DNA from: Acidaminobacter hydrogenoformans DSM 2784
Lineage (GTDB): Bacteria > Bacillota > Clostridia > Peptostreptococcales > Acidaminobacteraceae
Length of the DNA stretch: 64,000 nt
Reading direction: 5' to 3'
Assembly (NCBI RefSeq): GCF_900103005.1
Contig: NZ_FMWL01000015.1
Coordinates: 1 to 64,000, forward strand
Shown here: in pieces, positions 1 through 7,614 of the stretch
Numbering within the stretch: the first letter of the stretch is position 1
Layout: each line of letters starts with the position of its first letter
Position numbers and translations under genes: made by a program
The notes under the pieces: model-generated
The model's input: only the letters and a program-made list of their open reading frames with translations
Told to the model about the DNA's origin: nothing
Database searches by the model: none

Positions 1-369
1 CCTTCCCAGAAAAAAAATTCTGGTACTATGGCCTCTGCTGACTTCTCACGGCAAGCTTTACTCCGTGTTCGGATGATCCCTACTTCACGTCCGTGAGACC
101 TCCCCGGGTAAGAACGATAACCTTCATCCCATATAGCCGCCGCATTTACCAGCAAGGGTTCGGGTAGCATTGGACTTTGTTTTGTAATGCAAACTCATCC
201 GCCCTGTACCGGCCTCAGTATACGGTTTCTGTTCGTCAGCCCGGGATTTTGCCTCCGGCTTCCTTCAGACTCCATCTCGCGATGGACGCCCTTGCCTTCA
301 ACTAACGCTTCCTGCTACCGAGCGCGTAGTGGACTTGCACCACCAAGTTATCGCCCATGCCGGGCGCAC
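1..369 (-). mobile_element. Group IIC intron, 5' part (domains I to IV start), partial
   Basis: Read on the minus strand, this begins GTGCGCCCGGCATGGGC, a group II intron 5' end. It continues through elements I recognise from the Oceanobacillus/Bacillus halodurans class C introns: AACGCAAGGGCGTCC-like, TGGATGAGTTTGCAT, AAAACAAAGTCC, TTACCCGGGGAGGTCT and GAAGTCAGCAGAGGCCATAGT. The last element normally sits just before the intron-encoded reverse transcriptase in domain IV. That ORF, and domains V and VI, would lie left of position 1, outside the window. The 5' splice boundary is at 369/370. The element sits directly downstream of a rho-independent terminator, the usual target site of class C introns. 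Small ORFs predicted here are antisense artefacts. Confidence 0.88.
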
Positions 370-376
370 ATTGAAG

Positions 377-425
377 AAAAAGGTATCAGGCACGCTCTTC
401 CAAAGTACATGCCTGATACCTTTTT
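377..425 (-). terminator. Rho-independent terminator of the vor operon
   Basis: Perfect inverted repeat AAAAAGGTATCAGGCA / TGCCTGATACCTTTTT with a 17-nt loop. It lies 26 bp past the stop codon of the last oxidoreductase gene. A T-run is present on both strands, so it could work in both directions. The group IIC intron begins 8 nt beyond the T-run on the minus strand. Confidence 0.85.
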
Positions 426-450
426 ATTGTTTTCGACCGGTATTTGACCC

Positions 451-996
451 CTACACAAACCCAAACCCAGCCCTGAGCGCAGCGGAGTTCAGCGCCTCGT
501 ACTTCTCCTTGCCTTTTTTCCTGAACACCTGGTTCATGCCGCTTAAGGCCTCTTCTTCCGTGAAATCACCGGTGGCTTTGACTATGACGCCGGCCATGAT
601 GATGTTGGCGCCCAGCATGTGGCCGAGGTCCTTGGCCATGCTGGTGCACGGGACGGCAATAAGGGTGATGTCCGTGCGGGAGCAGATGCTGGGATCCACC
701 AGGTCGCTGTTGAGGATGATGGTGCCGTTTGGTTTGACCATCGGCGAAAACTTTTTGAAGGAAGGCTCATTCATAGCCAGCAGAACGTCCGCCGCTTCCT
801 GGGAGGGGTTGAAGATGTAGTCAGGGCCAAACTTGACGGTGCAGTTAGCGGTGCCGCCGCGCATGGCGGAGCCGTACTGGGGGATCCAAGTGGAATGGAG
901 GCCTTTGTAGAGGGCCATTTCAGCCATCAGAAGGCCCGCGGTGAGGACGCCCTGGCCGCCTGAGCCTGCAAAAATGATTTCTTTATTCACGCTCAT
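451..996 (-). CDS. vorC: 2-oxoacid:ferredoxin oxidoreductase, gamma subunit
   Basis: This 181-aa protein has the usual length of the separate gamma subunit of archaeal/clostridial 2-oxoacid oxidoreductases. The N-terminal GSGGQGVLTAG motif and the GSAMRGGTANC segment (residues about 12-52) are typical of the KorC/VorC family, which contributes to the CoA-binding part of the complex. It is the last gene of the delta-alpha-beta-gamma set. Its ATG directly follows the TAG of the beta gene, with the ribosome binding site AAGGAGGG inside the end of beta. Substrate cannot be read from this subunit. The linked ptb-buk genes make a branched-chain 2-oxoacid more likely than 2-oxoglutarate. Confidence 0.88.
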   Translation of the reverse strand: MSVNKEIIFAGSGGQGVLTAGLLMAEMALYKGLHSTWIPQYGSAMRGGTANCTVKFGPDYIFNPSQEAADVLLAMNEPSFKKFSPMVKPNGTIILNSDLVDPSICSRTDITLIAVPCTSMAKDLGHMLGANIIMAGVIVKATGDFTEEEALSGMNQVFRKKGKEKYEALNSAALRAGFGFV

Positions 997-1755
997 CTAT
1001 TTTCCCTCCTTATTCTTGAATTCGCCAAGCGGGAACTGCGGTGTGACGACCTGCTCCAGGTGCTTCATGGCGTCCGGCGCGTTCATGCCCCAGTTGGTCG
1101 GGCAGGAGGACAGGATCTCGACGAGGCTGTAGCCTTCGCCGCTGATCTGGGCCTGGAGGGCTTTCTTGATGTAGATCTTGGTTCTGTTGATGTTCGCTGG
1201 GGTGCTGACGCTGCCCCGGGCCACATAGGCCGCGTTTTCGAACTGGGACGCGACAATTTCCGGGAACCTTATTGGCAGGCCTGTAGTGTCGCAGTCCCGG
1301 CCGTACACCGAGGTGGTCGTCTTCTGGCCCGGCATGGTGGTGTTGCTCATCTGGCCGCCGGTCATGCCGTAATTGGTGTTGTTGACCACAAAGGTGGTGA
1401 AGCGCTCGTTGCGGTAGGCGGCGCTGGTGGTCTCGCCTATGCCTATGCTGTAGGCGTCGCCGTCTCCCTGATAGGAAATGACCAGGTTGTCTGGATTTAC
1501 GCGCTTCATGGCGGTGCAGACCGCGCCCGCCCGGCCGTGGGAGCAGTGGAGGCGGTCGGTTTCGAGGCCGCCGCCCAGGAGGCTGGAGCAGCCCACGCCT
1601 ATGCCAAAGATGACGTTTTCATCCTGGCCCAGCTCCTCCAGGCACTCCGCAATCAGCCTTATGATGATCCCGTGTCCGCAGCCCGGGCAGAAGCTCATGG
1701 GCCGGTCTATGATCCTGGGAACTTTTCTTGATTTAGGTGCTTTTGCCGTTGCCAT
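997..1755 (-). CDS. vorA: 2-oxoacid:ferredoxin oxidoreductase, beta (TPP) subunit
   Basis: This 252-aa thiamine-diphosphate subunit has FCPGCGHG near residue 22. The TPP/Mg motif GDGDAYSIGIGE falls around residues 97-108, followed by NNTNYGMTGGQ. It carries out decarboxylation of the 2-oxoacid in the cytoplasm, passing electrons to ferredoxin through the complex. The ATG overlaps the TAA of the alpha gene by one base and has an AAGGAGG site, showing tight translational coupling. KorB of 2-oxoglutarate oxidoreductase is a very close family, so the substrate assignment is by context only: aminotransferase, phosphotransbutyrylase and butyrate kinase in the same operon. Confidence 0.88.
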   Translation of the reverse strand: MATAKAPKSRKVPRIIDRPMSFCPGCGHGIIIRLIAECLEELGQDENVIFGIGVGCSSLLGGGLETDRLHCSHGRAGAVCTAMKRVNPDNLVISYQGDGDAYSIGIGETTSAAYRNERFTTFVVNNTNYGMTGGQMSNTTMPGQKTTTSVYGRDCDTTGLPIRFPEIVASQFENAAYVARGSVSTPANINRTKIYIKKALQAQISGEGYSLVEILSSCPTNWGMNAPDAMKHLEQVVTPQFPLGEFKNKEGK

Positions 1756-2843
1756 TAGTAGACCTCCTTCAAATCGCCGCTGAGCACTTTCGTGTAATCC
1801 TCCATAATTTCCCTTACGGACGGCACGCCGTAGACATGTGGGTTGCAGTAAACCGGCGGCGCGGCCTTGACATGGCCTGCCTGCTTGCCCCGGCGCATGA
1901 CCGTCAGCGCAATGTCATCCACCAGCTGCCCCGTGGCGTTCGCTTCTATGGAAATATAGCCCTTCACCTCCGGGTTTACCTTCTCAAAGGCCTTTTCCGG
2001 GAACGGCCATGCTGTGATTGGCCGGATGAATCCCACTTTATGCCCCTGAGCCCTCAGCTGCGCCACTGCACCAATAGTCGCCCGCCCCGGCATCCCATAA
2101 GCCACAAACACGTAATCCGCGTCTTCTATGTGCTGCGATTCCCAGCGCTGTTCTGTTTCCTTCACCCTGTTGTATTTTTCGTTTAAGGCCACGGCTTCTT
2201 TCATACTGTCACGGTCAAAGATGCCAATTTTCTTGTTTGTATATTTGCCGTCGAAACCCCAGCTGAAGCGCTTTGGCGTCTGCATCTCCGGCAGCACGCA
2301 GGGCTCCATCATTTGGCCGAGGGCCCCCTCCGTCATAAGGACGGAGACCATTCTGTATTTCTCTGCCAGGTAAAAAGCCTCCACGGTGAGATCCGCGGCT
2401 TCCTGGACACTGGACGGGCAGAGGACAATACATCTGTAATCGCCGTTGCCGCCGCCCCGGGTCTCGCGGTGGTAATCGCACTGGGCGGACAGCAGGGTAC
2501 CAATGCCGTTGCCGTAGCGCACCACGTTGACGACGACTGCCGGGAGCTCTTCGTCCGATAAAGTGGTCATGCCTTCCTGCTTAAGGCTGATGCCAGGACC
2601 CGACGAGGCCGTGATAGACCTGACCCCGCAGGACGCCCCGCCAATAATCATATTGATCCCCGCAATCTCAGACTCTGCCTGAACAAAGTCGCCGCCCACT
2701 TCCTGCATCCGCCAGGACATATATTCCATGATTTCCGAGGACGGCGTGATGGGATAGCCAGCGTAGAATCTGGCCCCTGCCCGGATTGCCGCTTCGGCGA
2801 TCGCTTCATTGCCTTTGATCATTTCACCCTTGATGGTTGACAT
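1755..2843 (-). CDS. vorB: 2-oxoacid:ferredoxin oxidoreductase, alpha subunit
   Basis: The alpha subunit is about 362 aa. The N-terminal motif GYPITPSSEIMEYM is the pyruvate/2-oxoacid oxidoreductase domain I signature, and TASSGPGISLKQEGM follows near residue 90. The C-terminal part (from about residue 250) is the transketolase-C-like domain. An in-frame ATG lies 33 bp upstream at 2876, but AAGGAGG is placed 7 nt before the ATG at 2843, so 2843 is the better start. The gene follows the ferredoxin gene by about 33 bp. With delta, beta and gamma it forms the full four-subunit enzyme. Confidence 0.88.
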   Translation of the reverse strand: MSTIKGEMIKGNEAIAEAAIRAGARFYAGYPITPSSEIMEYMSWRMQEVGGDFVQAESEIAGINMIIGGASCGVRSITASSGPGISLKQEGMTTLSDEELPAVVVNVVRYGNGIGTLLSAQCDYHRETRGGGNGDYRCIVLCPSSVQEAADLTVEAFYLAEKYRMVSVLMTEGALGQMMEPCVLPEMQTPKRFSWGFDGKYTNKKIGIFDRDSMKEAVALNEKYNRVKETEQRWESQHIEDADYVFVAYGMPGRATIGAVAQLRAQGHKVGFIRPITAWPFPEKAFEKVNPEVKGYISIEANATGQLVDDIALTVMRRGKQAGHVKAAPPVYCNPHVYGVPSVREIMEDYTKVLSGDLKEVY

Positions 2844-2876
2844 TCTGTTTCCTCCTTCTTCTGGCCGGTTATGCAT

Positions 2877-3083
2877 TCAGTTGGTCCCCGGGATTTCGTA
2901 GACGCCGTCCGGGCAGGTGGTGTAGCAGATGCCGCAGGCAATGCAGGCATCGTCATCTATCTCAGTGTATAAATAACCCGCTGTATTGATGGCCGTGCTG
3001 AAAGTGATTGCCTTTTTGGGGCAGACCGCCACACAGAGGCCACACTGCTTGCAGCGCTCTGGTCTTGTCAGTACCTTGCTCAT
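2877..3083 (-). CDS. vorD: 2-oxoacid:ferredoxin oxidoreductase, delta (2[4Fe-4S] ferredoxin) subunit
   Basis: This 68-aa ferredoxin carries two [4Fe-4S] motifs, CKQCGLCVAVCP (residues about 11-22) and CIACGICYTTCP (about 48-59). As the separate delta subunit it relays electrons from the TPP site to external ferredoxin. A clear AGGAGG precedes the ATG. It is first of the four oxidoreductase genes and is separated from the upstream aminotransferase gene by a 113-bp gap holding a GC-rich inverted repeat. Confidence 0.88.
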   Translation of the reverse strand: MSKVLTRPERCKQCGLCVAVCPKKAITFSTAINTAGYLYTEIDDDACIACGICYTTCPDGVYEIPGTN

Positions 3084-3116
3084 AAAGCTTCCTCCTCTTA
3101 TTAAAGGTCAAAGTTT

Positions 3117-3183
3117 GGTTGGGGACTGGGCCGCGCCGCGGGGGACTGGGCCGCGCCAGCCCTCCAGCGCGGCCCAGTCCCCC
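3117..3183. repeat. GC-rich REP-like repeat inside the operon
   Basis: Two direct copies of GGGGACTGGGCCGCGCC are followed, after a short loop, by the inverted copy GCGCGGCCCAGTCCCC. The second and third copies can form a very stable hairpin. Base composition is far more GC-rich than neighbouring intergenic DNA. It lies between the aminotransferase and ferredoxin genes and could act as an mRNA stability or attenuation element. Confidence 0.75.
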
Positions 3184-3195
3184 ACCAAAACACCC

Positions 3196-4374
3196 CTAAA
3201 GCCGCTCCTTTATCAACGCCCCCAGGCGCTGAACCCCCTCGACAATCTTGTCATCCGCCATGGTCGAAAAGTTCAGCCGGATGGCATTTTTCCTGTCCTC
3301 CAGCGGATAAAACGCCTCCCCTGGAATGTACGCCACCCCCCGCTTAATGGCCTCCGGCAGCATAGCCCTTGTATCCATAGACGCCGGCAGCTCCACCCAG
3401 ATGAACATGCCGCCCTCAGGCTTGTCATAACGCGCTTCCCCGGGAAACGCCTGCTTCATGGTCGCAAGCATCAAGTCCCGCCTGCGCTTATACACCCCTT
3501 TGATTGTCTCCAGATGAGCGTCAAAGTCATTTTCCTCAAGAAACCCGTTCACCTGCATTTGGGCCAGCTCCGCCGGCTGCAGATCACAGCCGTATTTCAC
3601 CAGTTCGTACTTCTTGATGAAATCCTCATGAGCACAGATCCAGCCCACCCTGAGCCCCGGCGACAGCACCTTGGAAAACGATCCCATATGCACCACGTGC
3701 TTGCCAGGATCCAGCGACTTAACAGAAGGAATCCGGGCCCCCTCAAACCGCACCTCGCCATAAGCGTTGTCCTCCAGAATCACCCGGTCATACCGGACCG
3801 CCAGCTCTACCAGTGCCTTACGACGCTCCAGAGACCACGTCCGCCCCGTTGGATTCTGGAAATTTGGAATCACGTAAATCAGCTTCGCCTCCGGATGCGC
3901 CTTGAGCTTCGCCTCAAGATCCTCCGGCTTCATCCCCACCTCGTCACTGTCCACGCCTATGTAATCCGCCTCAAACGTCTTGAACGCCGTCAGCGCCCCA
4001 AGATAACTCGGATTTTCCGTCAGGATCAGCTCCCCGCCGTTCAGAAACAGGAGCGCACTGAGACTGATGGCCTGCTGGGACCCCGTGGTGATGGCTATGT
4101 TGTCAACGCCGGCCGCCACACCCTCCCGGCCCATGAGCGCCGCAATCTTCTCCCGCAGAGGCACATACCCCAGCGTCAACCCATACTGCAGCGCCGCCTC
4201 CGGCCGCTCCCGCAGCACCTTGTCCGTGGCCCGCCGCATGGCCTCCCCCGGAAACAGCGCCGGATCCGGCAGCCCCCCGGCAAAAGAAATTGTCCCAGGA
4301 TTCGCCGCGATCTGCTTCATAACCTCGCGTATATCCGACGGCTTCAGCGCCTTCATTCGATTCGCGTAATTCAT
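3196..4374 (-). CDS. PLP-dependent aminotransferase, class I/II (2-aminoadipate/branched-chain type)
   Basis: A fold-type I aminotransferase of about 392 aa. Features include FAGGLPDPALFP near the N-terminus, NPTGRTW, and GSFSKVLSPGLRVGW with the PLP-binding Lys. It resembles the LysN/MocR-catalytic-domain group without an HTH domain. It would convert an amino acid to the 2-oxoacid oxidised by the downstream ferredoxin oxidoreductase. Two ATGs are 6 bp apart; the second (4374) is better spaced from AGGAGG. The gene follows ptb by about 12 bp. Branched-chain or aromatic amino acids are possible substrates; the ptb-buk linkage favours branched-chain ones. Confidence 0.82.
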   Translation of the reverse strand: MNYANRMKALKPSDIREVMKQIAANPGTISFAGGLPDPALFPGEAMRRATDKVLRERPEAALQYGLTLGYVPLREKIAALMGREGVAAGVDNIAITTGSQQAISLSALLFLNGGELILTENPSYLGALTAFKTFEADYIGVDSDEVGMKPEDLEAKLKAHPEAKLIYVIPNFQNPTGRTWSLERRKALVELAVRYDRVILEDNAYGEVRFEGARIPSVKSLDPGKHVVHMGSFSKVLSPGLRVGWICAHEDFIKKYELVKYGCDLQPAELAQMQVNGFLEENDFDAHLETIKGVYKRRRDLMLATMKQAFPGEARYDKPEGGMFIWVELPASMDTRAMLPEAIKRGVAYIPGEAFYPLEDRKNAIRLNFSTMADDKIVEGVQRLGALIKERL

Positions 4375-4386
4375 GCCCATCCCCTC

Positions 4387-5316
4387 CTACAGCTGTAAAC
4401 TGGCCGCCAAATGCGCCAGCGCAATGGAATTCACCTTGATCTCCGGCGTATCCGACCGGGACCCCAGCACCACCGGATGACTGGCCCCCAGAATGATCCC
4501 CGCCCATTTCGCCTTATTAAAATGCAGCCAGGATTTCCCCAGCACGTTCCCCGTCTCAATGTTTGGAAAAATCAGCAGGTCCACGTCCCCGGCCACCCGG
4601 CTCTCGACGCCTTTGTGCCGCGCCGCCGCCGCATCAAATGCCACATCAAAGGCAATAGGCCCCTCGATCACGCACGCCGGCAGCTCACCCATCCGCACCG
4701 CCTCCACCAGCGCCGCCGCATCCACGGTTGATGCCACCTTGGGATCCACCATTTCATTCGCCGTCAGCACCGCCACCTTAGGAGCTTGTATGCCGATGGT
4801 CCTGAGAACCCCCACCGAATTCGCCAATATATCCTTTTTCTGACTCAGATCCGGACTGACGTTGACCCCACTATCTGACGCAAAGATCAGCTTATGATAT
4901 CCCGGCACCTCATACACCGCCAGCAGCGACAGCAGCCGCCCCGTCCTGAGGCCCCAGTCCCGGTTCAAAATCCCCCGCATGTAGTCGCTGGTATTCACAA
5001 ATCCCTTCATCAAAATCCCGGCATCCCCGGACCGGACCACTTTCACCGCCGTTTCAACCGCTTCCGCAGGGCTTTTCGCATCCACAATCTCATAATGCTT
5101 CAGGCCAGCTTCCCGGGCCAATCTCTCCGTTGCCGCCGCCTCCCCCACGAGCACTGAAGTCACAAAGCCCAGGTCCTCTGCGAGCTTTACCGCCTCCAGC
5201 ACTGCCTGGTCCTCCGCGGCAGCGACACAGATCCTGGAAGGCGCCGCAGACTTCGCCGCTTCAATCAGCGCCTCAAAGCTGCTCATTACAACTGCGCTCA
5301 TATTTTCTGCTTCCAT
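4387..5316 (-). CDS. ptb: Phosphate butyryltransferase (phosphotransbutyrylase)
   Basis: The protein is about 309 aa and belongs to the phosphotransacetylase/phosphotransbutyrylase family. It moves acyl groups from CoA to phosphate. Family landmarks visible are the NTSDYMRGILN region, PNIETGNVLGKS and the C-terminal SRSDTPEIKVNSIALA. The frame stays open to an ATG at 5361 overlapping buk. The ATG at 5316 has AAGGAG with 7-nt spacing, and homologues start near here, so 5316 is preferred; 5343 is a further option. Partner of buk: acyl-CoA to acyl-phosphate to acid plus ATP. Confidence 0.88.
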   Translation of the reverse strand: MEAENMSAVVMSSFEALIEAAKSAAPSRICVAAAEDQAVLEAVKLAEDLGFVTSVLVGEAAATERLAREAGLKHYEIVDAKSPAEAVETAVKVVRSGDAGILMKGFVNTSDYMRGILNRDWGLRTGRLLSLLAVYEVPGYHKLIFASDSGVNVSPDLSQKKDILANSVGVLRTIGIQAPKVAVLTANEMVDPKVASTVDAAALVEAVRMGELPACVIEGPIAFDVAFDAAAARHKGVESRVAGDVDLLIFPNIETGNVLGKSWLHFNKAKWAGIILGASHPVVLGSRSDTPEIKVNSIALAHLAASLQL

Positions 5317-5357
5317 AGCCGTCTCCTTCTTCAACAATTCCATTAACTTCAACCCCC

Positions 5358-6419
5358 TCACCGGTAAACTTTTGGCGCCTCTTCCCCACTGAGCACCCTC
5401 AGGGCCCCAAGGGCAAGGGCTTCCATCTCCATTTCCCCTGGTACAACCTCAACCTCTGCCAAGTATCTGACCCGCTTCTCAACCTCCTGACAGACATATT
5501 CCGAATAAGCAATGCCCCCCGTCAGAATGATCCGGTCCACGTCGCCATTCAGCGACGCCCCGTACATGGCAATTTCCTTCGCCACCTGATAGACAAACGC
5601 GTCCAGCACCCGCTGCGCCTTTTCGTCGCCTCCAAGGGCCCGTTCTTCAATCTCCCGCATGTCCTTGGTCCCAAGGTAGTCATACATGCCGCCGGTGTTA
5701 CTGATTTTGTCCACCATCTCGCTGTAAGAATATTTCCCGCTGTAGCACAGCTTCACCAGCGGATACGTGATGATCCCGCCGCTGCGCTCCGGCGAAAACG
5801 GCCCGTCTGAGCGGCCGCCGCTGCCATCCACCATCCGTCCACGGGCGTGGGGCGCAATGGAAATCCCAGACCCCAGGTGCGCCACAATAAAATTGAATGC
5901 CTCATAGCGCCCCCCCAGCTTCGAAGCGATCTTCCTGCACACCGCTTTGTGATTCAGTGCGTGCAGCCAGCTGGCCTTCTCAATCTCTGAAAGCCCCGTC
6001 AGCCTGGACACTGGCATGAACTCATCCGTTGACACCGGGTCCACCACATAGGCCTCGACCCCCGCCTCATCCGCGATCTGCCGCGCCAGCACCGCTCCCA
6101 GATTAGAAGCGTGCTCCCCCTGAATGGCATTTTTCAGGTCCGCCACCATGGCCTTATTCACCGTATAAACGCCGCCCTCAATGGCCTTCATCAGGCCGCC
6201 CCTGCCCGCAATGGCGCTGAAACCTTCCAGCGGCTCGTTCTGTTCCTCGAGCATGTCTAAAATCAGCTTTTTTCTGTAATCGTACTGGTCAAATAAAGTC
6301 TTAAACCCCTGCAGCGCCTCCTGAGTATGCGTTATGGTTTTCTTGAACACTTCCCTCTCGTTCTCATAGATCGCCACTTTGGTCGAAGTTCCTCCGGGAT
6401 TGATCGTTAAAATTCTCAT
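5358..6419 (-). CDS. buk: Butyrate kinase (branched-chain carboxylate kinase possible)
   Basis: A 353-aa acetokinase-family enzyme. The start ILTINPGGTSTKVAIYEN, the AHLGSGISIAPH motif, DGSGGRSDGPFSPERSGG and the C-terminal ILTGGIAYSEYV are typical of butyrate kinases. It makes ATP from acyl-phosphate in the cytoplasm. The ATG has AGGAGG upstream. It is the first gene of the operon, with an inverted repeat resembling an IclR operator at 6544-6560. As the other genes feed 2-oxoacid oxidation, its natural substrates may be isobutyryl-, isovaleryl- or 2-methylbutyryl-phosphate, for which butyrate kinases are often active. Confidence 0.9.
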   Translation of the reverse strand: MRILTINPGGTSTKVAIYENEREVFKKTITHTQEALQGFKTLFDQYDYRKKLILDMLEEQNEPLEGFSAIAGRGGLMKAIEGGVYTVNKAMVADLKNAIQGEHASNLGAVLARQIADEAGVEAYVVDPVSTDEFMPVSRLTGLSEIEKASWLHALNHKAVCRKIASKLGGRYEAFNFIVAHLGSGISIAPHARGRMVDGSGGRSDGPFSPERSGGIITYPLVKLCYSGKYSYSEMVDKISNTGGMYDYLGTKDMREIEERALGGDEKAQRVLDAFVYQVAKEIAMYGASLNGDVDRIILTGGIAYSEYVCQEVEKRVRYLAEVEVVPGEMEMEALALGALRVLSGEEAPKVYR

Positions 6420-6543
6420 TGACTCAAGACCTCCTGCCAGAATTTTTTTATATGCCGATGGTACCCTTCCCCCAACCGCACCACCACGCCAGTCCTTATC
6501 TTCCTGCCCCCACTATTATTGCGTTTTTTGCACCATTTTATTT

Positions 6544-6560
6544 TCGGATCGCCGTTCCGA
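6544..6560 (-). promoter_or_regulatory. Candidate IclR-type operator upstream of buk
   Basis: Minus strand TCGGAACGGCGATCCGA, an inverted repeat with 5-bp arms TCGGA / TCCGA. The left part TCGGAACG and the following CGAAAA match the sequence just after the iclR promoter (7424-7440). A canonical -35/-10 pair for buk is not clear; TTGTTA about 16 nt before AAAATC is a weak candidate. Confidence 0.5.
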
Positions 6561-6572
6561 TTTTGTGGTCTG

Positions 6573-6598
6573 AAAAAAGATAACAAAGTTATCTTTTT
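6573..6598 (-). terminator. Terminator after the iclR-type gene
   Basis: AAAAAGATAAC / GTTATCTTTTT with a 3-nt loop, perfectly paired and with T-runs on both sides. It lies 34 bp after the regulator stop codon and separates that gene from the buk operon. Confidence 0.75.
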
Positions 6599-6631
6599 CC
6601 TACAAGCACTATATTTATTCCCAAAAGCCGC

Positions 6632-7399
6632 CTATAGCGCCTCCTGGGTGATCCTCCTGCTGATTTCAACGACTTTCTTGATCTTCTCCTCCAGGTCCGG
6701 CCCCTTCATTCTGACCGTAGGCCCAGAAATACTGATGGCGGCAATGGCATTACCCTTCTTGTCCAGGATAGGTGCGCCTATGCAGTACAACCCAATCTCC
6801 TGCTCCTCATTGTCAATGGCATAGCCCTGCTGTCGAATTTTACGCAGCTCCGTCATCATGCCTTCCCAGCTGACAATGGTATTTTCCGTATAGCGCCTGA
6901 GCGGCTGCTCCGCGTAGGCCATCAGGTCAATCTCCTTCGAGAAGGCCAAAAGGCTTTTCCCTATGGAAGAGATATGCAAATCACTGCTCGTCCCCACCCC
7001 GGGATTCACGGACAACACCTTGCTGCTGCTGGCTTCCTTCAGTATGATGACGCTTTTATACCCCTCGTGGGGGTCACGATCCAGAACCGAAACATTCACA
7101 ACTTCCCCAAAGGCGTCAAACAAAGCTTTGGCATATGGCCGAACCACGTCCGCCAGTGAGAACTTCTCGCCTACCAAAAGGCCCATGGCGTAGATTTTCA
7201 TCCCCAGCCAATACTTGCCGTTTTCCGGATTTTTCTGGACAAAGCCCTTGAACTCCAGGGATGCCAGCGATCTGTGAATGGTGCTCTTGTGCAGGTCCAG
7301 CTCCCTGGCCAGCTCAGAGACGCCCATTTCGCCGTTATTGTGATAGAGTGCCAGCAGAACATCCAGCGCACGGTCGACTGAGACTATTCGTTCGGTCAT
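6632..7399 (-). CDS. IclR-family transcriptional regulator
   Basis: The protein is about 255 aa. The N-terminal winged helix includes VSELARELDLHKSTIHRSLASLE. The C-terminal IclR effector domain includes SSIGKSLLAF and DNEEQEIGLYCIGAPI, ending AAISISGPTVRM. An upstream TTG at 7432 keeps the frame open, but GGGAGG precedes the ATG at 7399 by a normal distance. Its own promoter carries a 17-bp imperfect inverted repeat directly after the -10 box. A related sequence precedes buk, so autoregulation plus control of the buk-ptb-vor operon is a reasonable inference. The inducer is unknown, plausibly an amino acid or 2-oxoacid. Confidence 0.85.
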   Translation of the reverse strand: MTERIVSVDRALDVLLALYHNNGEMGVSELARELDLHKSTIHRSLASLEFKGFVQKNPENGKYWLGMKIYAMGLLVGEKFSLADVVRPYAKALFDAFGEVVNVSVLDRDPHEGYKSVIILKEASSSKVLSVNPGVGTSSDLHISSIGKSLLAFSKEIDLMAYAEQPLRRYTENTIVSWEGMMTELRKIRQQGYAIDNEEQEIGLYCIGAPILDKKGNAIAAISISGPTVRMKGPDLEEKIKKVVEISRRITQEAL

Positions 7400-7423
7400 G
7401 GGTACCTCCCCCGTTCCGTTTTT

Positions 7424-7473
7424 TCGAGACAACGTTCCGACTTTATTTTACTGCAAGAAGATGGGGATGTCAA
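7424..7473 (-). promoter_or_regulatory. iclR promoter with overlapping operator
   Basis: On the minus strand TTGACA (7468-7473) and TAAAAT (7445-7450) are separated by 17 nt, a near-consensus sigma-A promoter. Immediately downstream, 7424-7440 reads TCGGAACGTTGTCTCGA, sharing TCGGAACG and its spacing to CGA with the site before buk. The position after the -10 box suits repression. Confidence 0.7.
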
Positions 7474-7614
7474 ACCATCGGCAAAAATCACCGGGAACCG
7501 TCCCTTTTGATTCCTTTTGATTTCCCTTTGATTTCGAATCACCAGGAACCGTCCCCCATTGTTTTAATCACAAGGAACCGTCCCTTTTGATTACGAATCA
7601 CCAGGAACCGTCCC
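7474..7614. repeat. Family B repeat cluster joined to half of a family A repeat
   Basis: Four direct copies of GGAACCGTCCC at 7494, 7545, 7574 and 7604, each followed by a T-rich TTTTGATT or CCTTTGT stretch. AACCATCGGCAAAAATCACC (7474-7493), a single arm of the family A palindrome, abuts the first copy. The last copy runs into the 3' end of the transporter gene and supplies its final codons. Confidence 0.8.

Noticed and set aside
187-447. Plus-strand ORF of 86 codons at the window start
   Set aside because: It is antisense to the group IIC intron RNA and has no ribosome site; the intron motifs on the minus strand explain the sequence.
1060-1731. Plus-strand frame of 223 codons
   Set aside because: It is antisense to the TPP-binding beta subunit, which has clear motifs and a good start.
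2986-4398. Long plus-strand open frame of 470 codons
   Set aside because: It is the mirror of the aminotransferase gene; the translation is rich in Arg, Pro and His with no family pattern, an effect of GC-rich coding DNA.
6420-6600. Sigma-54 promoter for buk
   Set aside because: TGG...TGC-like bits occur but not at the required -24/-12 spacing, and no sigma-54 activator is in the window.
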